64,000 bases of DNA from Haematococcus lacustris (lineage: Eukaryota > Chlorophyta > Chlorophyceae > Chlamydomonadales > Haematococcaceae). Below, piece by piece: positions 40,350 to 50,714 of the stretch; the first letter of the stretch is position 1; each line of letters opens with the position of its first letter. Under the pieces are notes generated by a model that was not told where the DNA came from, did not search any database, and worked only from the letters and a program-made list of their open reading frames with translations. The translations under genes and the position numbers were made by a program. The stretch is taken from NCBI GenBank assembly GCA_030144725.1, contig JASKMD010000016.1:2721567-2785566 (forward strand), written 5' to 3'.

Positions 40350-43300
40350 TTGTACTCCAAAGCTCATCAGTGGCTGCTGGCTGCACACTTCTTGTGTGTC
40401 ACTAGTACCACACACTCTTTCATCAGCTCTGCATTCGCTGCTATGCATTTGCTGCTATTTGCTGCTCTGCCACTGACTGCTATCCCTCAGGCACAACAGT
40501 GGTCACTTGCTGACAATGCCACACTGTCCTGCCATCAGTTTGCTGCTGTGGACTTATGTCTACCTGGCCACTGTGCCACATGCAAGCTGACGGTCATGCC
40601 TAGCTTTGTGCAGGGTTATGATGTGCTTCTGGGTGATGACTGGCTGTTTGCCAACAAGGCAATCCTTTCTTATGAGGGTAAAACCCTTTCTCTTTCTGCT
40701 GCTGGCAACACTGCTGTGACTCTGCCGTGTCCTGCTGTGGCAGCCCCTAAGTATGTTGGGCAATGTTCTGCTGTAAGACCAACCCCTGCATTCTTAATCA
40801 ATGCTCTCAAAGCCAAACCTGAGTTAATCTCAGCTACCCAGGCGTCCAGGTGGCTCCTTAAAGGTGGCCGTGCTGTGGTGGCTTTAGTCATGACTGAAGG
40901 CTCAGCCTCTGCCAGTCCTGGTACCCCCAGTGACAAAGACGACCCACACATACCTGCAGCTATCAAAGCTGAGCTGCAAACCCTACTCAATGAGTACAGT
41001 GATGTGTTTAAACCACTCACTGATACCCCTCCTGAACGTCCTGTGGGTCATACCATACCCCTGGTCCCTGACGCCCGTCCACCTGTGACCCCCATGTACC
41101 GCCTCAGTAAACCTGAGCAAGAGGAGCTCAAGAGACAGATCCAGGACTACCTCAGCAAAGGTATGATTGAGCCCAGCTCCTCCCCCTATGCTGCACCCAT
41201 CCTGTTTGTGCAGAAAAAGTCAGGTGAGCTACGTATGTGCATTGACTACCGTCAGCTCAACAAGCTCACACTACGTGACCAGTACCCCCTGCCCAGGATT
41301 GATGATCTGTTTGACAGGTTGTCAGGGTGTTCTGTCTTCTCCTCCCTGGACCTCCAGGCTGGTTACCACCAGATCAGGATCACTCCTGAGGACGTCCCCA
41401 AGACGGCCTTCAGGACCCCTGAAGGTCACTTCCAATTTAAGGTGCTGTCTTTTGGCCTGACCAATGCCCCTGCCACCTTCCAGCGTGTCATGAATGATGC
41501 TTTTGCACCTGTCCTGGGCAAGTGTGCACTAGTGTATCTAGATGACATACTGGTCATGTCTAAGTCTCTACCTGAGCACCTGCAGCACCTACGCCTTGTC
41601 TTTGACCTGCTGCGTAAAAACAAACTATATGCCAAGATGTCCAAATGTGAGTTCATGCAGCTCACCCTCAGGTTTCTTGGGCATGTGATCTCAGCTGGTG
41701 CCATCTCTGTGGACCCTGATAAGGTGAGGGCCATTGTTGACTGGCCTGTCCCTTCGTCCCTGACCCAGCTGCAGTCCTTCCTGGGTGCTGCCAACTTTGT
41801 TCGCAAGTTTGTGCATAACTTCAGTGCCATCTCAGCACCCCTGACTGATCTGTGTGGCAAGCTCAGTGCCACATTCCCATGGCACTCCTGGCCTGACCAT
41901 GAACGTCTTGCCTTCTATGAGCTCAAAGCTGCTGTGGCTAACGTGCCTATGCTGCGCCTGCCAGATCACACCCAACCCTTCCAGGTGTACTGTGATGCCT
42001 CACTCCAAGGAGTAGGTGCAGTCCTGATGCAGGATGGGTACCCCCTTGCCTATCTGAGCAAGAAGTTGTCCTCTGCTGAGGTCAACTACACCACAGGTGA
42101 GCAAGAGATGCTTGCTCTTGTCACCGCATGCAAAGAATGGCGTTGCTACCTTGAAGGTGTGCCATTCACTCTGTTCACCGACCATAAGCCTTTGATTTCA
42201 CTGCCTACACAGAAGAATCTGTCTAGGCGTCAGGCTAGGTGGATGGAGCTGCTGTCTAGGTTTGACTTTAAGCTGGAGTATATTCCTGGCCCTGTCAACC
42301 CAGCAGATCCTTTATCCCGGTTAATCACTGGCCCCCAGGAAGGTGCCACTGTGTGTGCAATGCTCACCAGACGGCAGGCCAAACTTTCCTGTGGGGGGGA
42401 GGGAGCTAGTGGTGCTCGAGCCCTTGAGGCCAATGCCCCTGCTGCCGTCACTGCGAAATCCTCCTTAACTCCAGAGATTACTGAAAATACTGCTGATACA
42501 AGCCATAACAGGGACCTCGTTCCCTTGGTCACCTGTACATCTGACACCTCAGTGCACTATCCTGCGGCTCCTGCCCATCCTCTGGGTTTGTCTGATCAAC
42601 TCATCCAAGGATACCGGCTTGACCCTGCGATTAATGCTGAAGCTGATCTGTCCAGCATGTACCAGGACACACATGGCCTATGGCGTCTCACTGGTAAGGA
42701 TAAGGTAGTGGTCCCCAATGACTCTGAGCTGCGCAATCACATCTTGCACGAGATGCATGATGCAGTCTATTCAGGTCATGTGGGTATCAGCAAAACCCTG
42801 GAACGTGTGTCACGTGTGTTTTGGTGGAACACAATGCGTGCTGACGTCAGGTACTATGTGTCCACATGTGATGCCTGTCAACGTGACAAGGCGTCTACTC
42901 TCAAGCCAGGTGGCCTACTCAACCCGTTGTCTATACCTGACTACCGCTGGGAGTCTGTGTCCATGGACTTCATTACCAAGCTACCCTCTGGGTCACATGG
43001 GTATGATGCTATCTGTGTCTTTGTGGACAGGCTCAGCAAGATGGTCCACTTTGTGCCCTGCCGTGAGGACCTTAAGGCACGCCGTTTTGCACAACTGTTC
43101 ATTAACCATGTGTACAAACTGCATGGCATGCCTGCTGAGCTGATCTCTGACCGGGGCTCACTGTTCACAAGTGTGTTCTGGCGTGAGGTCATGAGGCGCT
43201 GTGGCTCTAAGCCTGCCCTCTCATCATCTTATCATCCACAGTCTGATGGCCAGACAGAGAGGTATAACCGTGTGTTAGAGGAGATGCTCAGGCACTACAT

Positions 43301-44012
43301 CTCACCTACTCAATCTGACTGGCCTGACTACTTAGCCTTGGCTGAGTTTGCTGTCAACAACTCGTGGCAGGGGTCCATCCAGTCCACCCCCTTCCTGGTC
43401 AACACAGGTCAGTCTCCTGTGACTGTCGGCCTACGTGATCTGCCTTATGGGGGCCGTTGTCCCTCTGCTCAAGCCTTTACCCGCTGGTGGCAGGATGCTG
43501 TTGCCAATGCCAGGAAGTGCATGGCTGCAGCCCAATCCCGTCAGGCTGCCTATGCCAACAAGGCCAGGCGTGACGTTGAGTACAAGGTGGGCCAGAAGGT
43601 GTTGCTCAGCACCAAGAACCTCAAGCTTCAGCCTGGGAAGGCTCGTAAGCTCATACCTAGGTATGTGGGTCCCTTTGAGATCCTGCGGCTGGTTGGTGCA
43701 GTAGCTGTCAAGCTAGACCTGCCTGCCAGCATGAGTCGTCTGCACCCTGTCTTCCATGTGTCACTCATCAAGCCTTACACTGGCACTGATGTGGGCTTCA
43801 TGCCACCTCCTGTGACATGGATGGATGAGACCCCTGTGTACTATGTTGAGCGTTTGCTTGACCACAAGGGTGTGAAAGACAACAAGGCCAGTTTCTACCT
43901 GGTGCAGTGGGAGGGCTATGACTCCACTCACAACACCTGGGAGCCCAGGTCCAACCTGACTGACTGTGACAAAGTCTTGGCTGAATACAATGCTATCCAT
44001 CATCTTAAGTAA
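40350..44012 (+). CDS. pol: Gypsy-2 Pol: protease end, RT, RNase H, integrase, chromodomain
   Basis: One open frame of about 1,220 codons, without a clear ATG at its start, as expected for a polyprotein fused or shifted from gag-pro. Order: protease C-terminal part (GYDVLLGDDWL, residue about 90). RT from about 220 (ELRMCIDYRQLNKLT, LDLQAGYHQIRI, LSFGLTNAPATFQ, catalytic ALVYLDDILVM). RNase H from about 545 (QVYCDASLQGVGAVLMQ, TTGEQEMLAL, FTDHKPL). Integrase with an HHCC zinc region (HEMHDAVYSGHVG, CDACQRDK) and a DDE core (SMDFITKLP, LISDRGSLFTS, HPQSDGQTER). C-terminal chromodomain (FYLVQWEGYDSTHNTWEP), which in related elements directs integration to marked heterochromatin. All catalytic residues that I can check are present. 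Confidence 0.92.
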   Translation: MYSKAHQWLLAAHFLCVTSTTHSFISSAFAAMHLLLFAALPLTAIPQAQQWSLADNATLSCHQFAAVDLCLPGHCATCKLTVMPSFVQGYDVLLGDDWLFANKAILSYEGKTLSLSAAGNTAVTLPCPAVAAPKYVGQCSAVRPTPAFLINALKAKPELISATQASRWLLKGGRAVVALVMTEGSASASPGTPSDKDDPHIPAAIKAELQTLLNEYSDVFKPLTDTPPERPVGHTIPLVPDARPPVTPMYRLSKPEQEELKRQIQDYLSKGMIEPSSSPYAAPILFVQKKSGELRMCIDYRQLNKLTLRDQYPLPRIDDLFDRLSGCSVFSSLDLQAGYHQIRITPEDVPKTAFRTPEGHFQFKVLSFGLTNAPATFQRVMNDAFAPVLGKCALVYLDDILVMSKSLPEHLQHLRLVFDLLRKNKLYAKMSKCEFMQLTLRFLGHVISAGAISVDPDKVRAIVDWPVPSSLTQLQSFLGAANFVRKFVHNFSAISAPLTDLCGKLSATFPWHSWPDHERLAFYELKAAVANVPMLRLPDHTQPFQVYCDASLQGVGAVLMQDGYPLAYLSKKLSSAEVNYTTGEQEMLALVTACKEWRCYLEGVPFTLFTDHKPLISLPTQKNLSRRQARWMELLSRFDFKLEYIPGPVNPADPLSRLITGPQEGATVCAMLTRRQAKLSCGGEGASGARALEANAPAAVTAKSSLTPEITENTADTSHNRDLVPLVTCTSDTSVHYPAAPAHPLGLSDQLIQGYRLDPAINAEADLSSMYQDTHGLWRLTGKDKVVVPNDSELRNHILHEMHDAVYSGHVGISKTLERVSRVFWWNTMRADVRYYVSTCDACQRDKASTLKPGGLLNPLSIPDYRWESVSMDFITKLPSGSHGYDAICVFVDRLSKMVHFVPCREDLKARRFAQLFINHVYKLHGMPAELISDRGSLFTSVFWREVMRRCGSKPALSSSYHPQSDGQTERYNRVLEEMLRHYISPTQSDWPDYLALAEFAVNNSWQGSIQSTPFLVNTGQSPVTVGLRDLPYGGRCPSAQAFTRWWQDAVANARKCMAAAQSRQAAYANKARRDVEYKVGQKVLLSTKNLKLQPGKARKLIPRYVGPFEILRLVGAVAVKLDLPASMSRLHPVFHVSLIKPYTGTDVGFMPPPVTWMDETPVYYVERLLDHKGVKDNKASFYLVQWEGYDSTHNTWEPRSNLTDCDKVLAEYNAIHHLK

Positions 44013-44230
44013 GTCTCCTGCATGCATGCTGCCGCGCTGCTGCACTGAGGCACTCTCTTCTCTGTGCTTACAAAGCCTATGGTTATACGTTACAATTCCC
44101 CTATTACAGTTGGTCTCTGACCACACCCAGCTTTGACCTGGCTCTACCTTCATGGTACCCAGTAGCTAACCAAGTGAGACCTAGGTCTTGCGAGTCTCGG
44201 GTTTAACCTGAGGCGGAACGAGGCATCCCC

Positions 44231-44244
44231 TTGGGGGGGAGGAA
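44231..44244 (+). promoter_or_regulatory. polypurine tract, Gypsy-2
   Basis: ttGGGGGGGAGGAA immediately before the 3' LTR. Confidence 0.88.
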
Positions 44245-44545
44245 TGTAAGGGCGCGCTCCGCGTAGTCCCTTAGTGTCGTCTGGGCTGTCGCGGTTAACC
44301 CGAGGCAGCTACAGGATGATCGGTCACACCGCATTAGTGTGAGTTGGCAGGTAAAGCCTAGCAGCGTAAGCTGTGAGGACAGCTGGTTCGATTCCAGGGG
44401 GCCCCGTTCTAAGCCCTAGCCTTCTCACGGTGGTGCCTTGTGGCCGACCCTTACAGTACCCGCGGCTCGAGTGCCCTCGCGGCCGGCTCAGTGTTACATA
44501 TGGTTCAAACGGTCCAACGTCGCCTTTATGAGGCTGCACGTTACA
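44245..44545 (+). repeat. Gypsy-2 3' LTR (301 bp)
   Basis: Same termini as the 5' LTR; followed by the TCTGG target duplication at 44546-44550. Confidence 0.95.
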
Positions 44546-44559
44546 TCTGGCTTTCAGTG

Positions 44560-47416
44560 TTACATGTGCCGTGGTGCCTCAACCTTCTTCCTCAACTTTA
44601 GCAAGCACATGTCACGCAACTCATTCTTTGATTTACTTGAAACCCCTCTGATGTTATTGTGCTTGCACCATGCTTTCAATAGGTCCTTGTTCAGTGTATC
44701 AAATTGAGGCATACCAGGGTTGTCCAAGCGCATGAGCCTAATACACTCTGCGTTCAAAGCAGCTTGCCTAGCAGCTTCCTTGTCTAGCAGCATGGGCATT
44801 GGCTCAAGAGGCATCGAACCACGGCACTGTGCACCACACGGCTGAGGGGGGTTGCTCATGCGTGCACCACAAGCACATGCCGTCATTGACCACATGAGCT
44901 CACCCTCGGTAGTAGCAGGAAAATACATGCTGTGTTGTGCACGAGACCCTTGTACTGTACCCTTGAAGCTGTCAGCATCCTCATCTTGCTTGTAGCACTC
45001 CTTCAACAACCCCTCATCCAATACCAAGCACTCCCTCCTCATCACTTTTGCCCTGTCCCGGTGGGCCTTGCATGCACCAACTTGGGGGTGGGGCTGGGGC
45101 TGGGGGTGGGGCTCTGGGGGGTCCACAAGGCTAGGCAGTTGCAAGAGGCTCTTGTGTTTGGCCAGGGCTTTGAGGAGGAAATTGATGTTGCAGCAAGTCC
45201 GGCACACGCACACTTGCCTTTGAGCCTCAGTGAGCTTCTTGACCCATCGAGGCTTCAGTTCCCTAAACAGACTCAGCGCCACTGGCCCCCGTGCTTCACG
45301 ACAAGGAGTAAAGTTCTCGAAATACTGCCGCCATATCTCCTCCTCTGAGCTGTCATAGTATCGCTTTGTCTCCGTGACAAGAGTCCTCTTCTGGCTTCTG
45401 CGCAAGCATGATATGCATGACAAGTTGTCACGTGCTGAGCAATTGTTGCTTCCATGATCCCCCATGCCTACCCCACTACCCCTCTGCCTACCCCATGCAT
45501 GCATGCCCATCGAGGGTTCTCTTGCTACCCCACTACCCCTCTGCCTACCCCATGCATGCCTAGCTGAGCAACGCACCCGGCCACCATGCGCTCAGAGAAC
45601 TGGCACAGGTCCTTCACAGAAGGAGATGGCTTGGTGTAGTCATGCCAGGCCTGGCGTACCCCATCAAACTGCGCCTGGCTGATCCCAGGGTTGCCGCGGT
45701 GGTCAAAGCGCTCAGTGAAGTACAACAAGCGACCGGTGGGGTCTGTTGTGAGTGCTGTAGCGTTCTCGCTAGCTGCTTGTGCAACAGCCGCTCTGTCCAT
45801 ACCGGAGGCTTCTGCAAACGCTGTGACACGACGCTGCTCCTTCACCTCTGGGGGCACCAAGCGAGCTAGGTTAGCTTTTGCCTGCAGGTCAGACAGGCGC
45901 TGCCCTCCAGCCTTGCCACAAGTACCGGTCTTGTTTAGGATCTTCATGCGGGCAAGAACCATGGCACCTAAGATGTGTGCGCTGGTCACTGCAGGTTGCT
46001 CAATGATGCCTTGCTCTTGGAGCAGGCTGGTGACGGCAGCCCTGTCACTCCAAGACAAATGCTGAAGGACACGGGCCACATTGCCCATGTAACGCAACAA
46101 CACTGAGTGGGATGTGGCTGCCGGGCTGGTGGTGGCGGCTGTAGTGGGGGTGAGGTCAGGTGTAGCTGTAGAGGGAGGTTGTGTACGCTGTCGCTTTTGA
46201 GAGCCCCTGACAGGCAACAACATTGGCTGCACCTGCTGCAGGACTGCTCCAAGGCTGCAGGGCTGTAGGGCTGCTATAGGAAGGGTGGGGTGGGCTGCTG
46301 CAAGGAGGGTGGGGTGGGCTGCTGCAAGGAGGGTGGGGTGGGCTGCTGCAAGGAGGGTGGGGTGGGCTACTGCAGGGAGGGTGGGGTGGGGAGGGTGGGG
46401 AGGGAGGGTGGGGAGGGTGGGGAGGGTGGGGAGGGTGGGGAGGGTGGGGAGGGTGGGGTGGGCTGGAGGTGTGGCCAGCAGCAAGCGGCGGCGCTTTTGG
46501 CTGCGTGCCGAAGGCAGCACTTGCACTTCAATCACCTCCTGCTCCTTTTGCACCCCAGACTCCATGTCAAGCAAAGCAAACCGGTTGAACAGCCTCAGTG
46601 GGGTCCTGGCAGGCTGTGCTGGTGGGTCTGGATGTGGTTGCAAGGCAGTCAATGCCTGATCCAGCTCATGGAACTGCTCTTGGAATTGTGCTACCAAGGC
46701 AAGCTCTGCCTCATAGTCAAACTGTGGCTGCTCTGGCTGGTGATGGTCGACCTGGGGGTAGCCTCCGGGCTGTTGTAGAGCACCACATTGCCAACACCTG
46801 CAAAACAAAAGACACATTACACAGGTTGTAGACCACTTCATTGGCACCCTTACTACTTAGGGTGGCACCCTTAGCCCTTACTACTTACTTCATCCAGCTC
46901 GGGGGGCAGGGAGGTGGGAGGGGGCTGCTGCTCCAGGGTCTGGCCATGTAGTGAGCGTGGCGGGGAGGGGGGAGGAGGTGTGGCTGCCGGGGTGGGGAGG
47001 GAGGAGGAGGATGTGGAGGGAGGCAGGAGGGGGGGAGGGAGGAGGTGGGGTGAGGTGGGGTGGGGAGGGAGGGAGGAGGTGGGGAGGGAGGAGGGGGGAG
47101 GGGGATGTGGCTGCCGGGGTGGGGATGGAGGAGAGGGTTGTTGCTTCTGGTGCACTCTGACGCAATCTCTATGCGCCATGGGGGCAAGCCCTGCACGTTG
47201 GCATGCAACTAGCACGCTGCTTTTCAGCACACTAGCGCGGCCAAAGACAACCAGGTAGCGGCCGTGGCACGCATCCTCCCCCACTCGGTGAACCTTCACA
47301 AACCCATCCCTATTCTTGGCTGCACACGTGAGTCCACAAACAGCACACAGTCTAGCATCGGGCTCATCCCTGGCTGTTGGACTGTTGAGATAAGGGTGGT
47401 AGTATGTCGACGGCAT
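44560..47416 (-). CDS. Cys-rich protein, long paralogue of the 35198-37000 gene
   Basis: Multi-exon minus-strand gene. Exon 1, about 47416-46889, begins MPSTYYHPYLNSPTARDEP and has a C2HC-like zinc site (LCAVCGLTC...HRVGEDACHGRYL...AHRDCVRVHQ), then a Pro/Ser-rich linker. Exon 2, about 46808-45577: CGALQQPGGYPQ, an acidic helix, KRRRL (NLS-like), a PTLP/AAAH repeat, KRQRTQ, then a helical domain (LLRYMGNVARVLQHL ... MVLARMKILNKTGTCGKAGG ... WHDYTKPSPSVKDLCQFSE). Exon 3, about 45450-44560: CSARDNLSCISCLRRSQKR, YYDSSEEEIWRQYF, KPRWVKKLTEAQRQVCVCRT, then MWSMTACACGARM and a SAP-like LLKAWCKHNNIRGVSSKSKN. Junction phases are unresolved. I know similar 'VCVC..H/C N..L' blocks only from uncharacterised, transposon-associated proteins. 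The stop lies 15 bp from Gypsy-2. Confidence 0.6.
46285..46470. repeat. coding minisatellite (GGGTGGG(G)AG / GGGTGGGCTGCTGCAAGGA)
   Basis: Two tandem motifs inside exon 2 of the Cys-rich gene: four 21-bp units encoding AAAHPTL and about ten 9-bp units encoding TLP. Lengths are multiples of three, so expansion keeps the frame. Confidence 0.85.
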
Positions 47417-47782
47417 CCTGCGCATAGAAACACATAAACACATGTTTGCTCAACATATTGAGGCGTAGCGTCGTTCATAAGAAATAATAAGAGATGAAAG
47501 TCGGGCAGGTGACTGTTGTGTGATACCTCAAGCTATTCATGCCTGTCATGCGTTACGGAAGTGTGCGAGTGAACATCAAACTGGCCTAAACAAGGTGACG
47601 TGTATTACAAGTTTACTCACCTCCAAGGCGCTGTTTTCAAGGGCTACTTTCCTAGCTGCACTCCTGATTGGAAGAGCTTTGGGCTGATGTGGGTTTGGGG
47701 CTGATCCTCAAAACAGCCAAGCACCTGTGGAGGTCAGCAGATTTGGTTGCATGGGTTGACATTGTATGCAATACGATGAGGA
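47417..47782. other. upstream region of the Cys-rich gene; no gene seen
   Basis: Presumed promoter or 5' UTR of the minus-strand gene. I searched for the GCTACCCCTCCC terminal repeat of the short transposon here and on the far side of Gypsy-2 and did not find it. Confidence 0.35.
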
Positions 47783-47960
47783 TAACTGCAACACCGAACC
47801 TTTTCCGGGTTTGTAAACGACCGAGGCCGAAGCAGTTCCGAGTGAACGCTCGAGACCGACGCCAGGGGCCGGAGGCCCCTGGCGGAGGTCGAGAGCGTTC
47901 ACGAGGAACTGCGAGGCCGAGGTCGTTTACAAACCCGGAAAAGGTGAGGCGTTGCAGTTA
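47783..47960. mobile_element. foldback element (178 bp)
   Basis: A near-perfect inverted repeat with about 80-bp arms: TAACTGCAAC...CCTTTTCCGGGTTTGTAAAC on the left and GTTTACAAACCCGGAAAAGG...GTTGCAGTTA on the right, around a GGGGCC-rich centre (ccaggggccggaggcccctgg). No ORF. Resembles a foldback MITE; a TA duplication is possible but not demonstrable. Confidence 0.85.
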
Positions 47961-48089
47961 ACTTGTATAACTTCAATTTACAGAGGCAATTAATCGATTC
48001 TGAGCTCGGCGGAGCCGAGCTGATCATTGCCTTTAGTGTAACATTTGAGGTGTCGTTTGTTTGTTGCTTGGTGAGGGTCAGTCGTTGTT

Positions 48090-49131
48090 GTGCATTGGGC
48101 TGTGGATGAGATACAGGTGGAACGGAGGACTTTCTTTGGAACGGAGGACTTGCATGGCGACAATGGCGGCGACAGCGGTGGCTCCGACCCTGACTTTGGT
48201 AAGTTCGACCCTCACTATTGCCGAGACGACCTGCCACGCACGGACTGCGGTTTCACAGAAATCACCATCTGCCCTGGATCCCTCGATTTGCTCGTAGGGA
48301 CACCCGTAATCCTGTCAGCGTCATTGTGGATGTCACATCGGCTATACCGTACTCTCTCTTTCGATTCGCGTCCGCGAATTGTTTTTTTAGCCTCGCGAAG
48401 TCGCGAACGAGTAAACAATGTGAATTTTTACAAAATCGCGAAGTGATCAAACAATTATTTGACCTGCGTAAATGATGCTGCGATGGACCGCTTCGTGGTC
48501 CGAGGCATCAGTGCCGATGGCGCAGCCGAGAATTTGCTACGCCAGGTTGACCAACATGATGAAATGCTCCATCGAAGGGCTTTAGATCTTAGCATTGGGC
48601 TCGGGCTAGCCCGCGACCCAGCCGCGTCAAGAACAAGCCTAAGCCAGCCCCTACAGGACAAGCCACGCCCACTCCCACACACAAGCAGGCACGGTTGGTG
48701 TACAACACCAGCAGCAGCGCCAACAACAGCAGCGCTAACACAAGCAGCGCCGGCAACAGCAGCGGCGACGACGGCAGCAACGATGATGGCAGTGCCAGCA
48801 GCGAGGGGTGGGTAGGTAGCAAGTTAGCAGCCGGGTGGCTGGCTGCAAGAAGTCAGCTGTTGGGGTGGTTGGCAAGGCCAGGGCAGCAGCCGGGGTGGCT
48901 GGCCGCACCAGGTCAGCATCTGGGGTGGCTGGCCAAACCGGGGCAGCAGCTCGGGTGGCTGGCCGCACCAAGTCAGCTACTGGGGTATTTGCCTTGGCCA
49001 AAGCTGCAGCATGGGTGACTGCAAGGGCACGCAAGTTTGAGTGTTCAGAGGAAGATGCAGAGATATGCCGGCACTGCAAGCAGCCACAGGAGCACCATGA
49101 CTTCATTGGGGAGGTTCAGTGCCCTATTTAG
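48090..49131 (+). CDS. hypothetical gene, acidic/Ser-rich with C-terminal CxxC
   Basis: Low-confidence multi-exon model. Coding-like pieces: 48100-48300 (VDEIQVERRTFFGTEDLHGD ... FGKFDPHYCRDDLPRTDCGF), 48470-48620 (NDAAMDRFVVRGISADGAAE ... RRALDLSIGLGLARDP), 48640-48810 in another frame (KQARLVYNTSSSANNSSANT ... GDDGSNDDGSASSEG), and 48835-49131 (a Gly/Ala/Val/Arg repeat, then KFECSEEDAEICRHCKQPQE and a stop). The repeat comes from a 57-bp tandem at 48840-48990. The frames do not join without splices or shifts that I could not settle. The family is unknown. Confidence 0.35.
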
Positions 49132-50544
49132 TGCACAGTCAAGACTTGGTAACTTGGTGCACGGTGACACTACCCTTGCATAATGGCTTTAACTTGGTGA
49201 CCGGGAAGCTTGACATGGTGACCTGTGCAAGAAGTGTTTAAACCATGGCGGATTGACATGTTATGCAAGAGATGGCTGTCTAGAATATTTATAAGCACAT
49301 CCACATCCTCAAAACTGTGTTTTGCTGCTAACTTTGCATCGGGAAAAAGTAAACAATGTTTTTTTTGGGTCGGGAAAGAGTATTTAATTTTAGTTTTCGG
49401 GGCCTCGCGAATCGAAATAGATAGTACGGTAGTCAGGTTTCTTGTTTCCTTAGCGGTTCTCGTCGCCGCCGCCGCCGCCATTTAAGTGCCCAGCTATCTT
49501 GCCTCAGACATTGTCATCGTAACCTTAAGCGGTAGGTGCTGCCCCGACCGTGCAATCGCAGTGACTAATTTCTTGGTTGCTAGGGCAGCCATGCCATTGC
49601 TGCAGTTGCACAAGTGCTAGGGCTTGGGTTGCATAGGTAGCAACATCTATGGCACCATCATGTGCATGCGCAACTGTATCCATATCATGCAGGTGCACTT
49701 GTTGTTGCTCCGTGTGCATTTGTGTTTGTCACAACATGTTGTTTCGTCTCTTGCAGGGCTGCTTGGTTGTGGAGCTCCTGCTTAGCATGCTAGTGCTGAT
49801 GCTCACGGCTTATACATTAAGTAAAACCCAGCCTCAAAGCTCGATCAGGTGAGGGAGCATATCCTGCAACTTTGAAGTCTAACATTGTGCATGACAGCTC
49901 CCATTACCCTCCTTGATGTCGTTGTGCGCAGGAGTTGAAGTGAACACATGTCCGATGTTGCGGCAACGGTTGGTTGCTCTCAGCCTGCCCTTGGCCCCTG
50001 CTTAGGTCACATTGCCAGCTCCTCCACCACTTCTCATACCTCTCTCTCTCTCTCTCTCTACTAACCCATCACAAAACGGGCGCTATAGAGGCCGGCGCAC
50101 ATCACACGGTTGGTGTTGTGCTTCTTGATGCTCTCAGCCCACCCTCCGCCCCAACTCAAGCTACCTCTCAGCTCAGGCTAGCTCCACCACCTCTCGGTCC
50201 TTCCATTCCCTATATACCTTGGAAAGCGTCGTTGTCCCTCATTATCACCATCCTTTGGCATGCCACGCATAGTGGAGAACGGCATGGCACCACTCACGTC
50301 TCGGTTGGTGCTTAGTCATCTGTATGTCATAATGTGTTGCAAGTGGTGTTCATGGTGCTGTGTAGTAGGCAAGGCCTCCTCTCATGCAAGCAAGCATCTA
50401 TGCTATGATGAAATGCATGCTAATGCACGTGATGAACTGCATGATGTATAAATAAAGCGCATGGGCACATGTATTGCATGAGATGCAAGGAGCGCGATAT
50501 GAGGATGGGGTCGTGTTTTGCCATGTGTAGTGGTTGCGACTGGA
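49132..50544. other. largely unassigned; one exon-like segment
   Basis: A 92-bp segment at 49757-49848 has a good acceptor (tctcttgcag) and donor (cag|gtgagg) and encodes a hydrophobic GCLVVELLLSMLVLMLTAYT, possibly a transmembrane helix of an unrecognised gene. Otherwise I see only a CT repeat (50041-50060) and no supported gene. Confidence 0.3.
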
Positions 50545-50714
50545 CGGTTGGCTATAATTGGCGGTTGGCTATAATTGGCGGTTGGCTATAATTGGCGGTT
50601 GGCTATAATTGGCGGTTGGCTATAATTGGCGGTTGGCTATAATTGACGGTTGGCTGTAATTGACGGTTAGCTATAATTGACGGTTAGCTATAATTGACGG
50701 TTGGGACATAATTA
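50545..50714. repeat. 17-bp tandem satellite, 10 copies
   Basis: Unit CGGTTGGCTATAATTGG; the last four copies vary (attgacggttag). Contains a TATAAT string in every copy. The length, 10 x 17 bp, fits exactly. Confidence 0.93.

Larger units (their letters stand above)
38161..44545 (+). mobile_element. Gypsy-2: Ty3/Gypsy chromovirus (6,385 bp), recently inserted
   Basis: Both LTRs are 301 bp and I see a single difference (aggataatcgg / aggatgatcgg). TCTGG at 38156-38160 is repeated at 44546-44550. Order: LTR, primer-binding site, gag remnant, protease remnant, intact RT-RNaseH-integrase-chromodomain frame, polypurine tract, LTR. Pol is about 60-70% similar to Gypsy-1 at the motif level, so they are separate families of the same branch. 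It landed 15 bp downstream of the stop codon of the minus-strand Cys-rich gene at 44560. Confidence 0.96.

Noticed and set aside
46871..47258. Gly/Arg-rich plus-strand protein
   Set aside because: Antisense of the Pro/Ser-rich linker of the minus-strand Cys-rich gene.
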